Made by a program: the position numbers and the translations under genes | Source of the DNA: Mermis nigrescens | Taxonomy: Eukaryota > Nematoda > Enoplea > Mermithida > Mermithidae | Assembly (NCBI GenBank): GCA_036768485.1 | Contig: JAVLUZ010000346.1 | Coordinates: 1,844,525-1,908,524 of the forward strand | Reading direction: 5' to 3' | Length of the DNA stretch: 64,000 nt | Notes under the pieces: model-generated | What the model saw: only the letters and a program-made list of their open reading frames with translations | What the model was told of the DNA's origin: nothing | Database searches by the model: none | Shown here: in pieces, positions 22,056-33,402 of the stretch | How the letters are laid out: each line of letters opens with the position of its first letter | Position numbering within the stretch: position 1 is the stretch's first letter

Positions 22056-24803
22056 GGGCCCGGTTGCTCGACTCGACCATTAACTAATGTTTACCTTAAC
22101 GTTAATGGTCACCTTAACTACAACCATTAATTAATGGTCGCGTTAAGTCCGATTTCTACCTTAACTCTCCTGTTACCAAGGGGTCATGCACCCTTGTCTT
22201 ACCAAGGTCTAGATCGAAAATCTAGTCATTGGGGAGATAACAAAAATGAATAAAATACATATTTCTGGTATCCAAGAGCATGAGAAATTCAAAAATATTA
22301 TTAAGTTTGCACAAAACTGAAAATCAATTGAAAAAAACGTATTTGAACATTAAAAAATGTGTAAGAAATACGATCCGCAACACGCGTAACACATGTTATA
22401 AAATCATGAAATCAAGCTTTTCTAATAAAATATAGATCAATACGTTTTCTTTTGCTCAATTAAACATGTGTTGCCGTAAAAAAAGTGGGTACTGAGAAGC
22501 TTGCCACATAAGAATTTATGGCCTTACAGTGAATTGCAAAAAAACAGGCAACTAGATCACGGATCTAGAGCTCGGTAAAAGTAGGGTTAACGAAACCATT
22601 AAAAAAATCGGGTTGCTCGACTCCACCATTAAGCTCGACTTTAAGGGAAGTCTAATGGTCGATTTAAATTTCGGTTGCTGGACTCCACCTTAGTGCAGCC
22701 ATTAATTAAGGCTCAGTTTTTTAATGTCTACCTTAAAACCGGTTGCTCGACTGAAACCTTAACGCTTCCATTAAGCGTTTAATGGTTTCTTTAAGGTAAA
22801 TTGGGTTGCTGGGCTTCACCTTAACGACTTTAATGGTTTTGTTAAGGTTCATTCTTTAAGGTAGGTCAAGAGCTACATTAACGAACTCATTGATTATTTT
22901 TCACATTGAAAAATGGCGCTTCTTCCTATCGTTCCGATTTTTACTATTATGACAAGTTCTCGCCGATTCGAAGTCAAAAGAAGTCCTTTGACTAATTTCA
23001 ATGACGATGAATTTTTATGACCGATTTAGATTTAGCAAGTTATCCTTAATACTGAAGATTTCATAACAATAATATTATTTTATCCTTTTTCTAGTTGCAG
23101 GCGCTGCCTACTGACAATGCGAATTGTAGAAAAATGGCTGATACAAACCTCATCTTTACATAAATAGAAATTTTTTTAACTATTAAATTTTTCCAACTAC
23201 ATAATTTTATGACAATTAAAACGCGGTTCTTATAGAGACTTCATGTATGCAATTATCGTTTTCACGAGATAACTAAATGATAACATTTCACACTTAAAAA
23301 GTAAAGCTTCTTTCATTATTCTTTTATTTAATAATATGATACATGCTCGTCGATCCACGGTCAAATGAAATCCATTGGTTCATTTTAATGACAATAAATT
23401 TTAATAAAGATTTTATTCAGGTATGGGAAAAACCCAGATTTGAACATTTTGAACTTTGGGTTTTTAGGTTATTTGGTTTTTTTTGGTTTTTTGTGCTTTA
23501 TTGGGGTTTTATTGGGTTTTTTAATGGAAATGACAACTAGAGCTACATAAAGTAGCTAGGAATACTCCAACAGCTGCAAGAAACGAGAAAAACAAAGAGC
23601 AACAACTCTAGGCAGCTAATATTGAAATCCAACAACAAAATCGATCGTTCACTGCGGTTGCCACATACATATATGTACATATTTATCTTCCTCTTCAATG
23701 CTCGGACATTACCAGATTTTGATCAAAAAATGCACTGGCTCTCAAAAAATATTAGGAAATAGAAAAATTGGTCGAACTCAGAAAAGTGTGGGCTATTGAG
23801 GTGGCTGAATAAAAGCGCCCTGTTTTGCAGCATGGGATGGCAATTGTGAACTAGGGGCTGAGATTTTTGAGCATGGCACTGTGTTGACCAGACTGAGGTT
23901 GGTTAGCCTTTACTAGTCAAAGGAACAGCATAAAGCAAACAAAAAGAGATTGGAAATACAATTTGAATCACCTACAGTATTTATTTCAGTCTATTTGAAA
24001 AATTGGTAACCTGTGGATAAAAACCCGAAACCCAATAATTTTTTGCACCCAAAAAACCCGCAAAAACCCAAAACCCAGCCTTGCCAACCCTGATTTTATT
24101 CGAGAACGAGTTTTTTCATTTAACTTCTTCATTTTCTTTAGCTGTTGCCGAAAATGCGCTAAAATCAAAATTGTATTTCCCTATTTTTATTTCTCTATTT
24201 TTTTAATTTCCATATCATCGCAAGCAACCAATTATGTTTTACCCAAACTAACGAGCGTTTTCCTTTATTTTCCTAATTAAGTGTATCGCTGTCACTGCAA
24301 TCCATTATCAGCCGAATTCGAACCAACACCAAAAGTCAAGCATCAAAAGAGTAAAATAAAAGAAAATTCGAATTTTCAATGACTATGGTCTCAAGGTTTT
24401 ATATCTATGTATTTTAACCAAGACATTTAAATTCTCATGTAATGCGTGTGAACTTAACACAACCATTAAACTTCCCTTAACGCAACCATTAAGCTTACCT
24501 TAACGCTACCATTAGATTTCCCTTGATGCAGCCATTAAAGGTTTTTGTTAATGGTTTCTTTAATGGTACCCTTAAACTTCCCTTAACAAATGCTCGACCA
24601 TTAATTAATGGCCAAGTCGAGCAACCCGATTTTTACGAACCTTAACGAAACCATTAGTTAAGGTTTTACCTTAACGTTAATGGTTTCGTTAAGGGAATCT
24701 TAATGGTCGTTGGCGTTAAGGTGGAGTCGAGCAACCGGCCGATCATTAAAAATTAATTCTTAATGGTTCGCCTTTATTAAGGTGGAGTCGAGCAACCGGG
24801 CCC
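22056..24803. mobile_element. Large inverted-repeat DNA element with repeated end modules
   Basis: Outer ends GGGCCCGGTTGCTCGACTC and GAGTCGAGCAACCGGGCCC are perfect inverted copies. The end module GGTTGCTCGACTCCACC, together with ACCTTAA/TTAATGGT strings, is repeated inside at about 22611, 22671, 22740 and 22804 on the left and inverted at about 24615 and 24720 on the right. The GGGCC start resembles Harbinger elements, but no matching flank duplication was seen (CCA versus AGA). No transposase frame was found in the interior. Confidence 0.65.
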
Positions 24804-26372
24804 AGATCGGCTTTGCTGTTCATCTATGGTGAGGGTAATAAGCAGGCTGCACTAAAATTCTGGGGAAGGGTCAGGACTGGTCAATTCACCAAAGATGTTA
24901 CTAAAAATAGAATTATGTGAGTCTACGGTAATCTGCGGGGGTGTTTCAACTTGGTGGGGAGAAGTACAAAGCTCCCACAACGCCACAGGAGCACAATTTT
25001 ACAATGAAAACGCCAGAAAAAACGCTATTTCGCGCGTGGAGGACGAGATTTTGGACCTATGTATATTTTACTGTTTGTAAAAGTTGGGGCACCGCCCCCT
25101 AGGAAAATCCTAGGTCCGCCACTGCCTTCAGGATGAGTAATACCCCGCCTATGCGCATGTGTGCCCCAAGCCCAGAGAAAGCACGCATTTTTTCTGCCGA
25201 AAAGAGCTCTTGGGATACCTACGTGTAGGCACATCACATGATTATTTTACCTCTTACCGAGGTCTAATTTATCCATTCTGGTTCATCCACATTACTCACA
25301 TCGTTTTCACTATAAACGGCAAAATGGGCATTTGACGGCCTACTATATTTGAGTTAAGTAATAATACATGATTTATGCATTTCGGAATCAGCAAACGGTA
25401 TGCTCTTTTAGGTCAGATGCTACAGTAATAAGCTTACTGTAAGCCTTAAAGACAAAGTGGTTGATGATCACTCAAAAAAGTGTATCCAACCTTTTAGGTT
25501 TGAGTAAATCTCAGAAACCGCTGCTCCAATTTAGACAAAAGAAAGTTTTTAAGATCGAAAATTTTGAGGCACAACTATTTTGCCGAAAAAAATCAATTTG
25601 CTCATTACTGTAGCTTGTCACCTCAAAAAAAAGAGAAAATTGGCTCAGGCTTTCATGGTAGGTAGAAAGCTCGATAGTAGCAAAGTAGTTGCGACTTGCG
25701 TTGCGTCTTTAGATGGGCTTTCTTGTGCAATGAACGCCGTTAACCAAGATTTGTTCGTTCTTCTGGTTTTGCTCAGTACAATTTTGTGTCATGGGGACAG
25801 CCTTATTGGAAAAAATACTTTAAGCTGTAGTTGTCCATCTACTTTACATAATTCAACAATTAGGCGCATTTTGAAAAAGAGCAAAAAAAGCTTTTAAATA
25901 ATTACTTGTTTGTTTGATTTCAATGAGTAGAAAAAAGTTCAATATGGCTGCCATTTTAATAACTGTGATGAAAAAAGTGCATTTTACAAATTAAGATCTA
26001 TAATTTTTTCCTGCTTCAGGATAGTTGGCATTTTTTCTGTAAATAGGCAGAAAATTGGATGCTCTTTCATATGAGATATGTTTTGGAGTATGGCTTTTGA
26101 TAGATTTTTTATCTTGGCATTTTAAACGGAAAAATCTTTCATATTGTACTGAAAATGACGCGTACTCCTTAATTTAGCCTTATCTTACATAATTTTACGT
26201 GATTTCTCTAACATTTTCCTACTCAAGCGAAGCTGTCAAAATTCAAAATCCTTTGAACCATTTATCACCGATGCGTTTTAATGAAGCCTAAAGTTAATTT
26301 ATATGATACAAGCACAGTACAGAACTTAATAAAAATAATTTATGCGAATAATTGTAGCGTTATACACAATAA
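24804..26372. other. Intergenic stretch with hAT-end relics
   Basis: CCTAGGTCCGCCACTG near 25110-25125 matches the typical right end of CAGTGGCGGA-type hAT elements; the other end was not found. A 105-codon open frame at 25580-25897 has no recognisable motif. Nothing else supported. Confidence 0.45.
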
Positions 26373-27242
26373 GGGCCGTATCACAGAAGCTCAGGTAAGA
26401 CTTGCCTTTTGGTAAATTAGCTACCCTTAGGTAAACTCTAGGTTAGGTTAGAGATTGCCATATCACAGAAGGTTGGGTAAGGTAAAGGTAAGGTAAAGCT
26501 TTGGTAAATAAAGACAAATTTACCCAATGATCTTACCCTTGCTAAGAGCAGAGGTAAAGGTCTGTTAACATTCAATTAGTCTACGTTTTCAATGGATTTG
26601 ATCGAATTTTTGGATGATGCAAGTGAAAACGAGGAAAAGTTATTCTTTCATGCACACCGGCTCATTAAACGGACTTAACCGTTTGAAATATACAATGACC
26701 GAAAATTTCATATGCTATACAGATTTAGCAAGGTCAATGCCCATCGATTAATTACTCTGATTTCACCCTGTCTGGAACAAAGAAGCACACGTCGTCTTTA
26801 TCCTTTATCACTCGAAGTTCATGTAAGCATATGCACGTTACACGAAATCAAACTAGAAAAGAAGCAACATAATTTTACAATTGATAATATTGGCTGGTCG
26901 AGGCAATGTGGCCATCTGAATCACCGGAGTTCGAAAATATTGACATATGAATTTTCCCTTTTTGAACGAATGCAAATCAATTTAATTTGTATTTTACAAT
27001 AATTCAGAGAATGTCAGACGCTAAACTGAACGGATTTGCAATAAAAATGATAAATTTTCTCGTCTACCTAACGTTTACCCTTAGGTACTTACCTTGCCAT
27101 CACCCAACCGTCTGTGATACCAGAGCTTGGCAAACCATAGGTAACTTACCAAGGCTGGTAAACCTTAGGTAGCTACCTAGACATTACCCAACCTTTACCT
27201 TTGCCATACATTTACCTTACCCAACGTTCTGTGATTCGGCCC
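26373..27242 (+). mobile_element. Harbinger-type element, internally deleted
   Basis: Terminal inverted repeats GGGCCGTATCACAGAA and TTCTGTGATTCGGCCC are flanked by TAA at 26370-26372 and 27243-27245, the three-base T-N-A duplication typical of PIF/Harbinger. Subterminal GGTAAGGTAAAGG blocks are inverted at the other end. At 870 bp it is far shorter than an autonomous copy, yet it keeps a transposase start. Confidence 0.85.
26592..27002 (+). pseudogene. HARBI1-like transposase N-terminal remnant
   Basis: From ATG at 26592 the frame reads MDLIEFLDDASENEEKLFF, HAHRLIKRT, an in-frame TAA, PFEIYNDRKFHMLYRFSK, VNAHRLITLISPCLEQ and RSTRRLYPLSLEVHVSI. The order (short acidic start, PFE-x-Y, F-x-x-x-YRFSK, ISP-x-LE-x-R-[ST]-x-R, S-LE-V) is that of the N-terminal region of Harbinger nucleases as I know the family. 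The catalytic DDE core is absent because the element is deleted; the rest of the frame to 27002 is unrecognisable. Confidence 0.7.
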
Positions 27243-27245
27243 TAA

Positions 27246-28204
27246 GAAGGTAATTTCACGAACCAAATTAGATACAGTAAGACGAACCAACGAAAATGAC
27301 CTGCTGATCATTTTCGTTGCGAGAACCGGTGGTTCACACAAAATCGATCACGTGACTCGATATATTATGCGTACGAATTCAGAAAAATGAAACAATAGGA
27401 AGCGAATGCTTTAAAATAAAAGAAACGCGGTAAAATTAGAGCGAAAAGGGCAAAATAGAACGAGCGATTACGGTAAATACTGTACACAAAAGATAAATGG
27501 ATCTGATAATGAACGGTTAAAACTTGGTCCAGTTAAAAAGAGGAATATGGAAAATATAGGATAAAATCGAGAGAAAATTCGAATTTTAGCGGAGAGAGCG
27601 CACAAAAACCCTTTAAATCAAGTTATAGTATCTGCCATTACTTTACACTTCATCCAAACAAGGTTAATCATCCTAAATCCGTAGATTTAAGCTATTTCGG
27701 GCATAAGCTGAGCTTCTTCGTGCAAAAACGATAAACTATATTATCATACAGTTGGCCGGTTGGACGGCATACTGTAGCCGTATTATACAAGAAATTTACA
27801 TCAAAGTTTGAAATATTTGTTGCAAAAAGTATACAAAATAAACAATATGGTTATTAATAAATATGACGTTGGGTAATTCAAAGCTTTACACCTCACGTTT
27901 CCTACAGACTCTACACTTCACACAAAAACCAGAAATATTAATGCAAAATTTGTAATATTTGCTACCAAAAACATGCAAAATAGACAATATGGCTATTGAT
28001 AATTAAAACGTTAATTCAGCACTTTAAACCTACCGTTTCCGACAGACTTTACACTTTACACTGAATCTAAAACGTTAAGGCCCATGATGGTTATGAAGGA
28101 GCCATGCTCTATATAAAAGTATGTACGTTCTCATAAAGGATAAATAGTAAGCGTTAAAACATCAAAGCGACGGGTCGAACCAAACGACGCGTTTTTTCAA
28201 TTAT
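27246..28204. other. 3' flank of the minus-strand gene, with a two-copy tandem
   Basis: Two diverged copies of a block of about 126 bp lie at about 27790-28065. They share AATATTTG, ACAATATGG and CGTTTCC..CAGACT..TACACTT. The rest is AT-rich without coding support. Confidence 0.55.
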
Positions 28205-28209
28205 TTATT
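28204..28209 (-). promoter_or_regulatory. AATAAA overlapping the stop codon
   Basis: The minus strand reads GAATAAATAA at the end of the last exon, so a canonical poly(A) hexamer overlaps the TAA stop. If used, the 3' UTR would be about 10-30 bases. No competing AATAAA was noted immediately downstream. Confidence 0.4.
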
Positions 28210-28420
28210 CGTAGATTTGATACTGGATGCCTCGGTTTCGTTTCCAGAGGAAAAAGGCCAAGCCGAAGCCGCTGACCCCGCCGATGACCATCATAAAAAA
28301 GGCCAACGCGGCCATTGAGCCGCCCGAGTAGCCCCGTTTCTGCTCGATCACGTTGACAGTCGAATTAAACGCCGAGAAATAAGGCGGTACGAAATTTAAC
28401 GCATTTTTGGTCGCTCGAAC
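28205..28420 (-). CDS. Terminal exon: juxtamembrane, transmembrane helix and short tail
   Basis: Acceptor CGACCAATCAG, stop TAA at 28205-28207. The peptide starts VRATKNALNFVPPYFSAFNS, has the sequon NST, then a helix (MAALAFFMMVIGGVSGFGLA, FFLW), then the basic KRNR and the tail GIQYQIYE. A basic residue cluster after the helix and the sequons before it give a type I orientation. The tail has two tyrosines but not a standard Y-x-x-hydrophobic sorting motif. The acceptor is the first unit of a 14-unit tandem array. Confidence 0.9.
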   Translation of the reverse strand, partial: VRATKNALNFVPPYFSAFNSTVNVIEQKRGYSGGSMAALAFFMMVIGGVSGFGLAFFLWKRNRGIQYQIYE

Positions 28421-28840
28421 CTGATTGGTCGAAAAAACAACAGCGATTAATCTGATTGATCGAAAAAATTCAGAGCGATGAATCTGATCGATCGGAAAAA
28501 AACTGGAGGGATGAGTCTGATTGGTCGAAAAAACGACAGCGATTAATCCGACTGGTCGAAAAAAATAACATGGATAAATCTGATTGATCGGGAAAAGGAA
28601 AGGGATGAATCTGATTGGCCGAAGGAGTCAGAAATAAATCTGATTGGCCGAAAAAACAATATTCATGAATCTGATTGGTCGAGAAAACGACAGCGATTAA
28701 TCTGATTGGTCGAAAAATAATTAACACCAATACATCTGATTGGTTGGAAAAAAGACAACGATGAATCTGACTGGTTGAAAAAAGACAAAAATAAATCTGA
28801 TTGGTCGAAAAAACGACAGTGAAAAATCTGATTAATCAAG
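28421..28840. repeat. Minisatellite of 14 units, 31-33 bp, each carrying a 3' splice-site motif
   Basis: CTGATTGGTC-type anchors lie at about 28421, 28452, 28484, 28517, 28549, 28580, 28611, 28640, 28671, 28702, 28736, 28767, 28798 and 28828. A typical unit is CTGATTGGTCGAAAAAACGA followed by CAGCGATTAAT. On the transcribed (minus) strand each unit reads TTTTTTCGACCAATCAG, the same as the true acceptor of the last exon, which begins at 28420. Variable positions (GATC, GGCC, GGTTG) show it is not newly expanded. Confidence 0.88.
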
Positions 28841-28842
28841 CG

Positions 28843-29265
28843 CCAGGCCGTCCAATTTCGGGGGCGGGGGACCAACACCAATTTTGGGGGGACTAAGCCC
28901 AAAAATAGCACAAAATAACGTTTAAAAAATCCAATTTTTCTGAATTGTGGGGGGGTCCGGATCATAGGTGGGCAAAACCGAAATTCTGGGGGAGGGGGTG
29001 AAAAAATTTCCAAAGGTCAAAAAAATGGTTTTAAAAGTGATCGTATGGCAAGAAAAACACCATTTTTCGACGTTTCTCGTCGAGCACTATCCAATGACAT
29101 CAAAAAATCGCTAAAAAGCGAGAAAAAATTTCAAAATTTGAATTCTGGGGGGGTATTCTGATTTCTAGGGGTATTTCAACTTCTGGGGGAAGGGGTGCAT
29201 ACCCCCAACCCCCCACGCCCATGTGTGGTCGGACCCCCCCTCATTCCCCTAGGAGCTTAGTGCCT
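28843..29265 (-). mobile_element. Family L (hAT-like) element with a B element inside
   Basis: Starts CCAGGCCGTCC and ends TAGTGCCTG; flanks ATCAAGCG (28835-28842) and GTCGAGCG (29266-29273), 6/8. The markers AAAATAGCACAAAATAACG and ACCAACACCAATTTTGGGGG match the L copies at 36321 and 37169 in reverse. Confidence 0.7.
28963..29227. mobile_element. Family B element nested in family L
   Basis: Starts CATAGGTGGGC and ends GCCCATGTGTG; flanks GTCCGGAT and GTCGGACC are only partly alike. Full B interior in inverted orientation. Confidence 0.75.
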
Positions 29266-29569
29266 GGTCGAGCGAATAAGAGTAAAAAAAGAATTGGATG
29301 CGGAGCCGAGAACTATCGATTAGAATTTCGAAAAGTATATAGCGAATAAAAAAATGACAAACGAAAGTAAAACAAAGAGAAAATAATGCAAGAATGCCGG
29401 TATTATTTTTTGAAATAAAAAGTTTGTACATAAGGTGCAAAGCGCAAGATTTAAAACACACTCTCACCAAGCCATCAAAACTTCGGCGAAATTTTTTTCC
29501 GAAAATTTGTCATTTTTCCTACTTAATGTCATTTTTTAAATTGATTTTTTTCCAAAATTTATTTTCGTA

Positions 29570-30316
29570 AGGGGAATCGAGATAGTTAATACATATTAGA
29601 TACACTATTACTTCGTATTCATAAGAATTAAATTGAAAATAAAGGCGTAGACTGCAAAGAGCGAGATATAAAATATGTATACTATATTTATTAATTATAT
29701 AAATATATATAATTAATAAATTTATTAATTATGTAATTAATTTATTTATCTAATCACGTATTTATCAATTTATTTATTAGTTAATTATTATTAATTATTT
29801 AACTTGTTATTTATGATTAATTATATAATTAATTTATTTAAAAAAAATCTAAAATAAAATTTAAAAAAAATTTCTTTACAAATTTATTTGCGTAACGGGA
29901 ATCGGAATAGTCAATGCAACATATTTGGCACACTATGAATTCCTACAAATAAAATTATTCAGTATTATTATAATTTATTAATTATGTAATTAATTTATAT
30001 ATCTAATTAAGCATTTATCAATTTATCTATTACTTAATTATTATTAATTATTTAACTTGTTATTTATGATTAATTATATAATTAAGTTATTTAAAAAAAT
30101 CTAAAATAAAATTAAAAAAAATTTTACAAATTTATATGCGTAACGGGAATCGAAATAGTCAATACAACATATTTGGCACACTATGAATTCCTACAAATAA
30201 AATTATTCAGTATTATTATAATTCATTAATTATGTAATTAATTTATTTATCTAATCACGTATTTATCAATTTATTTATTAGTTAATTATTATTAATTATT
30301 TAACTTGTTATTTATG
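29570..30316. repeat. Three AT-rich tandem copies, about 245-bp unit
   Basis: The anchor GGGAATCG..ATAGT lies at about 29571, 29898 and 30143; the last two are 245 bp apart and nearly identical (CATATTTGGCACACTATGAA). Each unit ends TTAACTTGTTATTTATG. The last copy stops 17 bases from the donor of the SEA exon. Confidence 0.8.
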
Positions 30317-30332
30317 CAAACCAATTGATTAC

Positions 30333-30509
30333 TTCAACGCCCTGAATGTCGATTTTTAAATCTCCATGCTCCAGAGACCTATTCAAAGTGTTATAAGCCT
30401 CTTCGACATCGATTTCGGGTTTAAAACGAACAGTTTCCGTTCCGTTCGCCGATACTCGATCGGCCAATTGAAAAAACGCAAAAATATCCGTCTTGTTCAC
30501 CGGCTGGAA
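30333..30509 (-). CDS. Exon 9 seen: second half of the SEA-like domain
   Basis: Acceptor TATTTCAAG and donor GAA|GTAATC; both phases 0; exactly 59 codons. The peptide reads FQPVNKTDIFAFFQLADRVS, ANGTETVRFKPEIDVEEAYN, TLNRSLEHGDLKIDIQGVE. IFAFFQLAD is a beta strand and VEEAYNTLNRSLEHGDLKI is the second SEA helix plus strand. Three sequons (NKT, NGT, NRS). A 245-bp tandem array starts 17 bases into the following intron. Confidence 0.88.
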
Positions 30510-31056
30510 CTTGAAATAATACGAAAAAATAAAAAATACATATTATCGGATTCGTGCTAAAAACGCGATAAAAATGAAATTTTATTTTTTTTATTATTTT
30601 ATTATTTTTTATAATATTTTTTAATTTTTAATCAATATTAATAATAAATTTTTTTTAATAAATTACTCTTTTACTTTTTAATATTTTAATGACGGCATGT
30701 TTTCGATTTTACAACTTTTCTGGACTTTCTTCACATTAGTCTTTTGAAGCGAGTTTACAGAAGAAACCGCCTGAAGCACATCCATAAACCATAAAGAGGG
30801 AAATATGTAGGATGTATTTTTGTAAAGACATTATTTAGTTAATAAATTAATAATTTTTAGTTACAAATCAATAATTAATAAATTACCTACTTCTCCTCTC
30901 CCAAATCCTGAGATTTTTTACCCACCCCAATCTTATTTTCGCATAAATTCTGCATCTTAAAGTGCTTATTTCCCCATTCGGTCAAAATTGTTCGAAATTT
31001 TGGCCAAAATTAGAAAATCGTGTAGTCCACCGATAATGGCCGACTGACTTGACCAT
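30510..31056. other. Intron stretch, AT-rich, no feature seen
   Basis: Low-complexity AT-rich sequence between the SEA exon and the B element. Nothing supported. Confidence 0.5.
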
Positions 31057-31312
31057 CATAGGTGGGCAGCACCAAAATTCTGGGGGGGGGTGAAAAAATT
31101 TTCAAAGGTCAAAAAATAGTCTTAAAAGTGGTCGTATGGCGAAAAACACCATTTTTCGACATTTCTCATCGAGCACTATCCAATGGCATCGAAAAATCGC
31201 CAAAAAAGCAAAAAAAATTTCAAAATTGAATTCTGGGGGAGGTATTTTGATTTCTGGGGGGGAGGTATTTTAACTTCTGGGAGGGGGTGCATACCCCCCA
31301 AACCCAAGTGTG
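31057..31312. mobile_element. Family B element, inverted
   Basis: Starts CATAGGTGGGCAGC and ends CCCAAGTGTG; flanks TTGACCAT (31049-31056) and TTGACTAC (31313-31320), 6/8. Confidence 0.8.
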
Positions 31313-32138
31313 TTGACTACCCCATCCTTACCAAAAAATTTAGCCCTTATTTATATGATAAGACTGATTTTTTATTCGCATTTTATCGAACAGAATGTAA
31401 TTTTTTTAACGGTTTCTAATGCAGAAAAAGTAAATTTACATATATCAGAATTTTTTAATTGAAAAAATTCTCCAGGGTTCAGAAGAACCCTGAAATAAAA
31501 TTTTTAAAATTGTTTTTCCGTCATTTTTGAGGCCAATCAATAGAGCTAAATGAAAAAAGCCGAAAAATACCGTTTTCCCTGTCCAATAATGCAATTTTCG
31601 GCACTTTTTTTGACGTTCCTTAATTTTTCAAGCTCCAAAATTCAGGCGCTGCCCAATTACGCTTAATTGGTAAGCGACGACTTGCTCTTGATAAGCTAGC
31701 CTAAGCTAAACTTGTGAAGTCCTTCTTTACTGTACTTTACACATAAATTTCCATTTTACGCCTCTTATGCATTCCCTTCCTTTTCTCGTCCATCGGAACC
31801 AAAAATTGAAATTTAACGAAAACATATAAAATACATAAATAGAATCAAAATGAAATGGAAAATAAAAGAAAATGAATAAAATAAAACAATGTTAGTTTTT
31901 AAATGAAAAAGCAAAATAATGCCGTTAAGTCGGGCAAAAATTGCTTCGCTATCGCTTATAGAGCTACACTATTCTGTAATGCTTATCTATCTTGACTACT
32001 TTACACTCTCAACTTTACACCCTTCGTTAAATTACGCAAGTAGATTGAGTCGATCTCTAGTTACTATTTCGATTTCGACATTTTGCCTTATTTTGGATTA
32101 GTTCGGCTGGGCCCGTATGACAGAACGCGGAATAGTGC

Positions 32139-32553
32139 ACACAAGCACATAGGGAGGGGTGAGGGGGTATTACCCCCTGAGGGCCCGAGGGGTCAGCTAG
32201 ACCGGTACCGTCCAGCGATTTTGAGCAAACAGATCTTGTTCTGCATCATTTTTGACATCAAAATCAGTAAAAATGTCAAAATTTTTCCGGCGCTCTGCGC
32301 CAGATTAGTACTTTAAAGTACTTTTTTACTCAAAAAGCGCCCAAAATTGATAAATTTTTGCATTTTTTAATGTTAAAAGTGATATAATGCAGTCAAAATG
32401 GACTAAAAATGCTTTTAAAATGTGTTATTAAGACGAAAAAACGTTTTATAGGCTTTTGATCATTAGAACAGCAAAAAAATCGTGAACGTTAAATTTATTG
32501 TTCTAGATTTTTGGCATTTCACCCCCTGCCGACCCTGACCTTGTGCACCTATG
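32139..32553 (+). mobile_element. Family D element, perfect 8-bp duplication
   Basis: Starts at ACACAAGCACATAGGG and ends CCTTGTGCACCTATG; AATAGTGC at 32131-32138 and 32554-32561. The interior has TTACCCCCTGAGGG, CTGCATCATTTTTGACATC, the hairpin CCGGCGCTCTGCGCCAG and GTGATATAATGCAGTC. Nearly identical to the copy at 46791. Confidence 0.88.
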
Positions 32554-33001
32554 AATAGTGCTATTCCAGGATAAAACAGTGGGATAAGAGGGCGAAATAA
32601 AATATCTCGGTATTACAGAAAGCGGAATAAACAGTGATATTCCAGGAATAAAGTTGGTATGACAGAACGCGGAATAGCGCCGTTCCGGGCGCCAACCTCG
32701 GGGTAAGACGGCGGAATAAAAATAAGCGGTATGGCAGAAGGCGGAATAAGTTATCTCGGGAATAAAAACAGCCGCTTTTATTCCGCACCTGGTCACAGCA
32801 GGTATAAGACAGCGGAATAGTAGTAAAAATCGTTTCTAATGCGATTTTAAAGTAAGTGAATGAGTTTGAAAAATTTTAATTGGACAGGTAATCTTTTATA
32901 ATTCTCTTCATAATTTAATGGTATGTTTAAATTTTAAGTTTCTCTTGTTTACAACTCTCGCTTAGCAAGCTCATTTTTCAAAACTATTACATGATGAACA
33001 G

Positions 33002-33402
33002 CATACATGCACAGCATGGGAATTCTCGGGGGGGGTGAAAACCTAAAGTGCCTTTTTTGGGCCCAAAAATGGCCGGTACGCGTTAAAAAACATCGTTTTT
33101 TGGCGTTTCTGACGATACTCTATCCTTCTAGAGCATAAAATCATGAAAAAAATTCCGAGAAAAGTCGGATAAATTGACCAATATATCGCTTAAAACATGA
33201 ATATATGGCGCGAAGCGCCGAAAATTTGGCGATTTTGAGCAAATAGATAGCCAAAAACCCTTAAAAAGACACTTTTTCTACCAATTTTCAGGTAAGTTTA
33301 GGAAACTTTTGAAAAATCGCCAATTCTGGGGAGGTGAAAAATTTTCTGCAGGGGGTGAAAAATGATTCTGCGGGGGGGGTGAACCCCCCAAGATCATGTA
33401 TG
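33002..33402 (+). mobile_element. Family C element, 7/8 duplication
   Basis: Starts CATACATGCACAGCATGGG and ends CCAAGATCATGTATG; flanks ATGAACAG and GTGAACAG. Hairpin ATGGCGCGAAGCGCCGAAAA near 33207. It is almost the reverse complement of the copy at 35282. Confidence 0.88.

Noticed and set aside
25580..25897. 105-codon open frame
   Set aside because: No recognisable motif, no NCG codon bias, no splice context; likely chance or an old element fragment.
28421..28840. CRISPR-like regular repeat array
   Set aside because: The whole unit repeats, including the supposed spacers, and units diverge evenly; it is a minisatellite in an animal intron.
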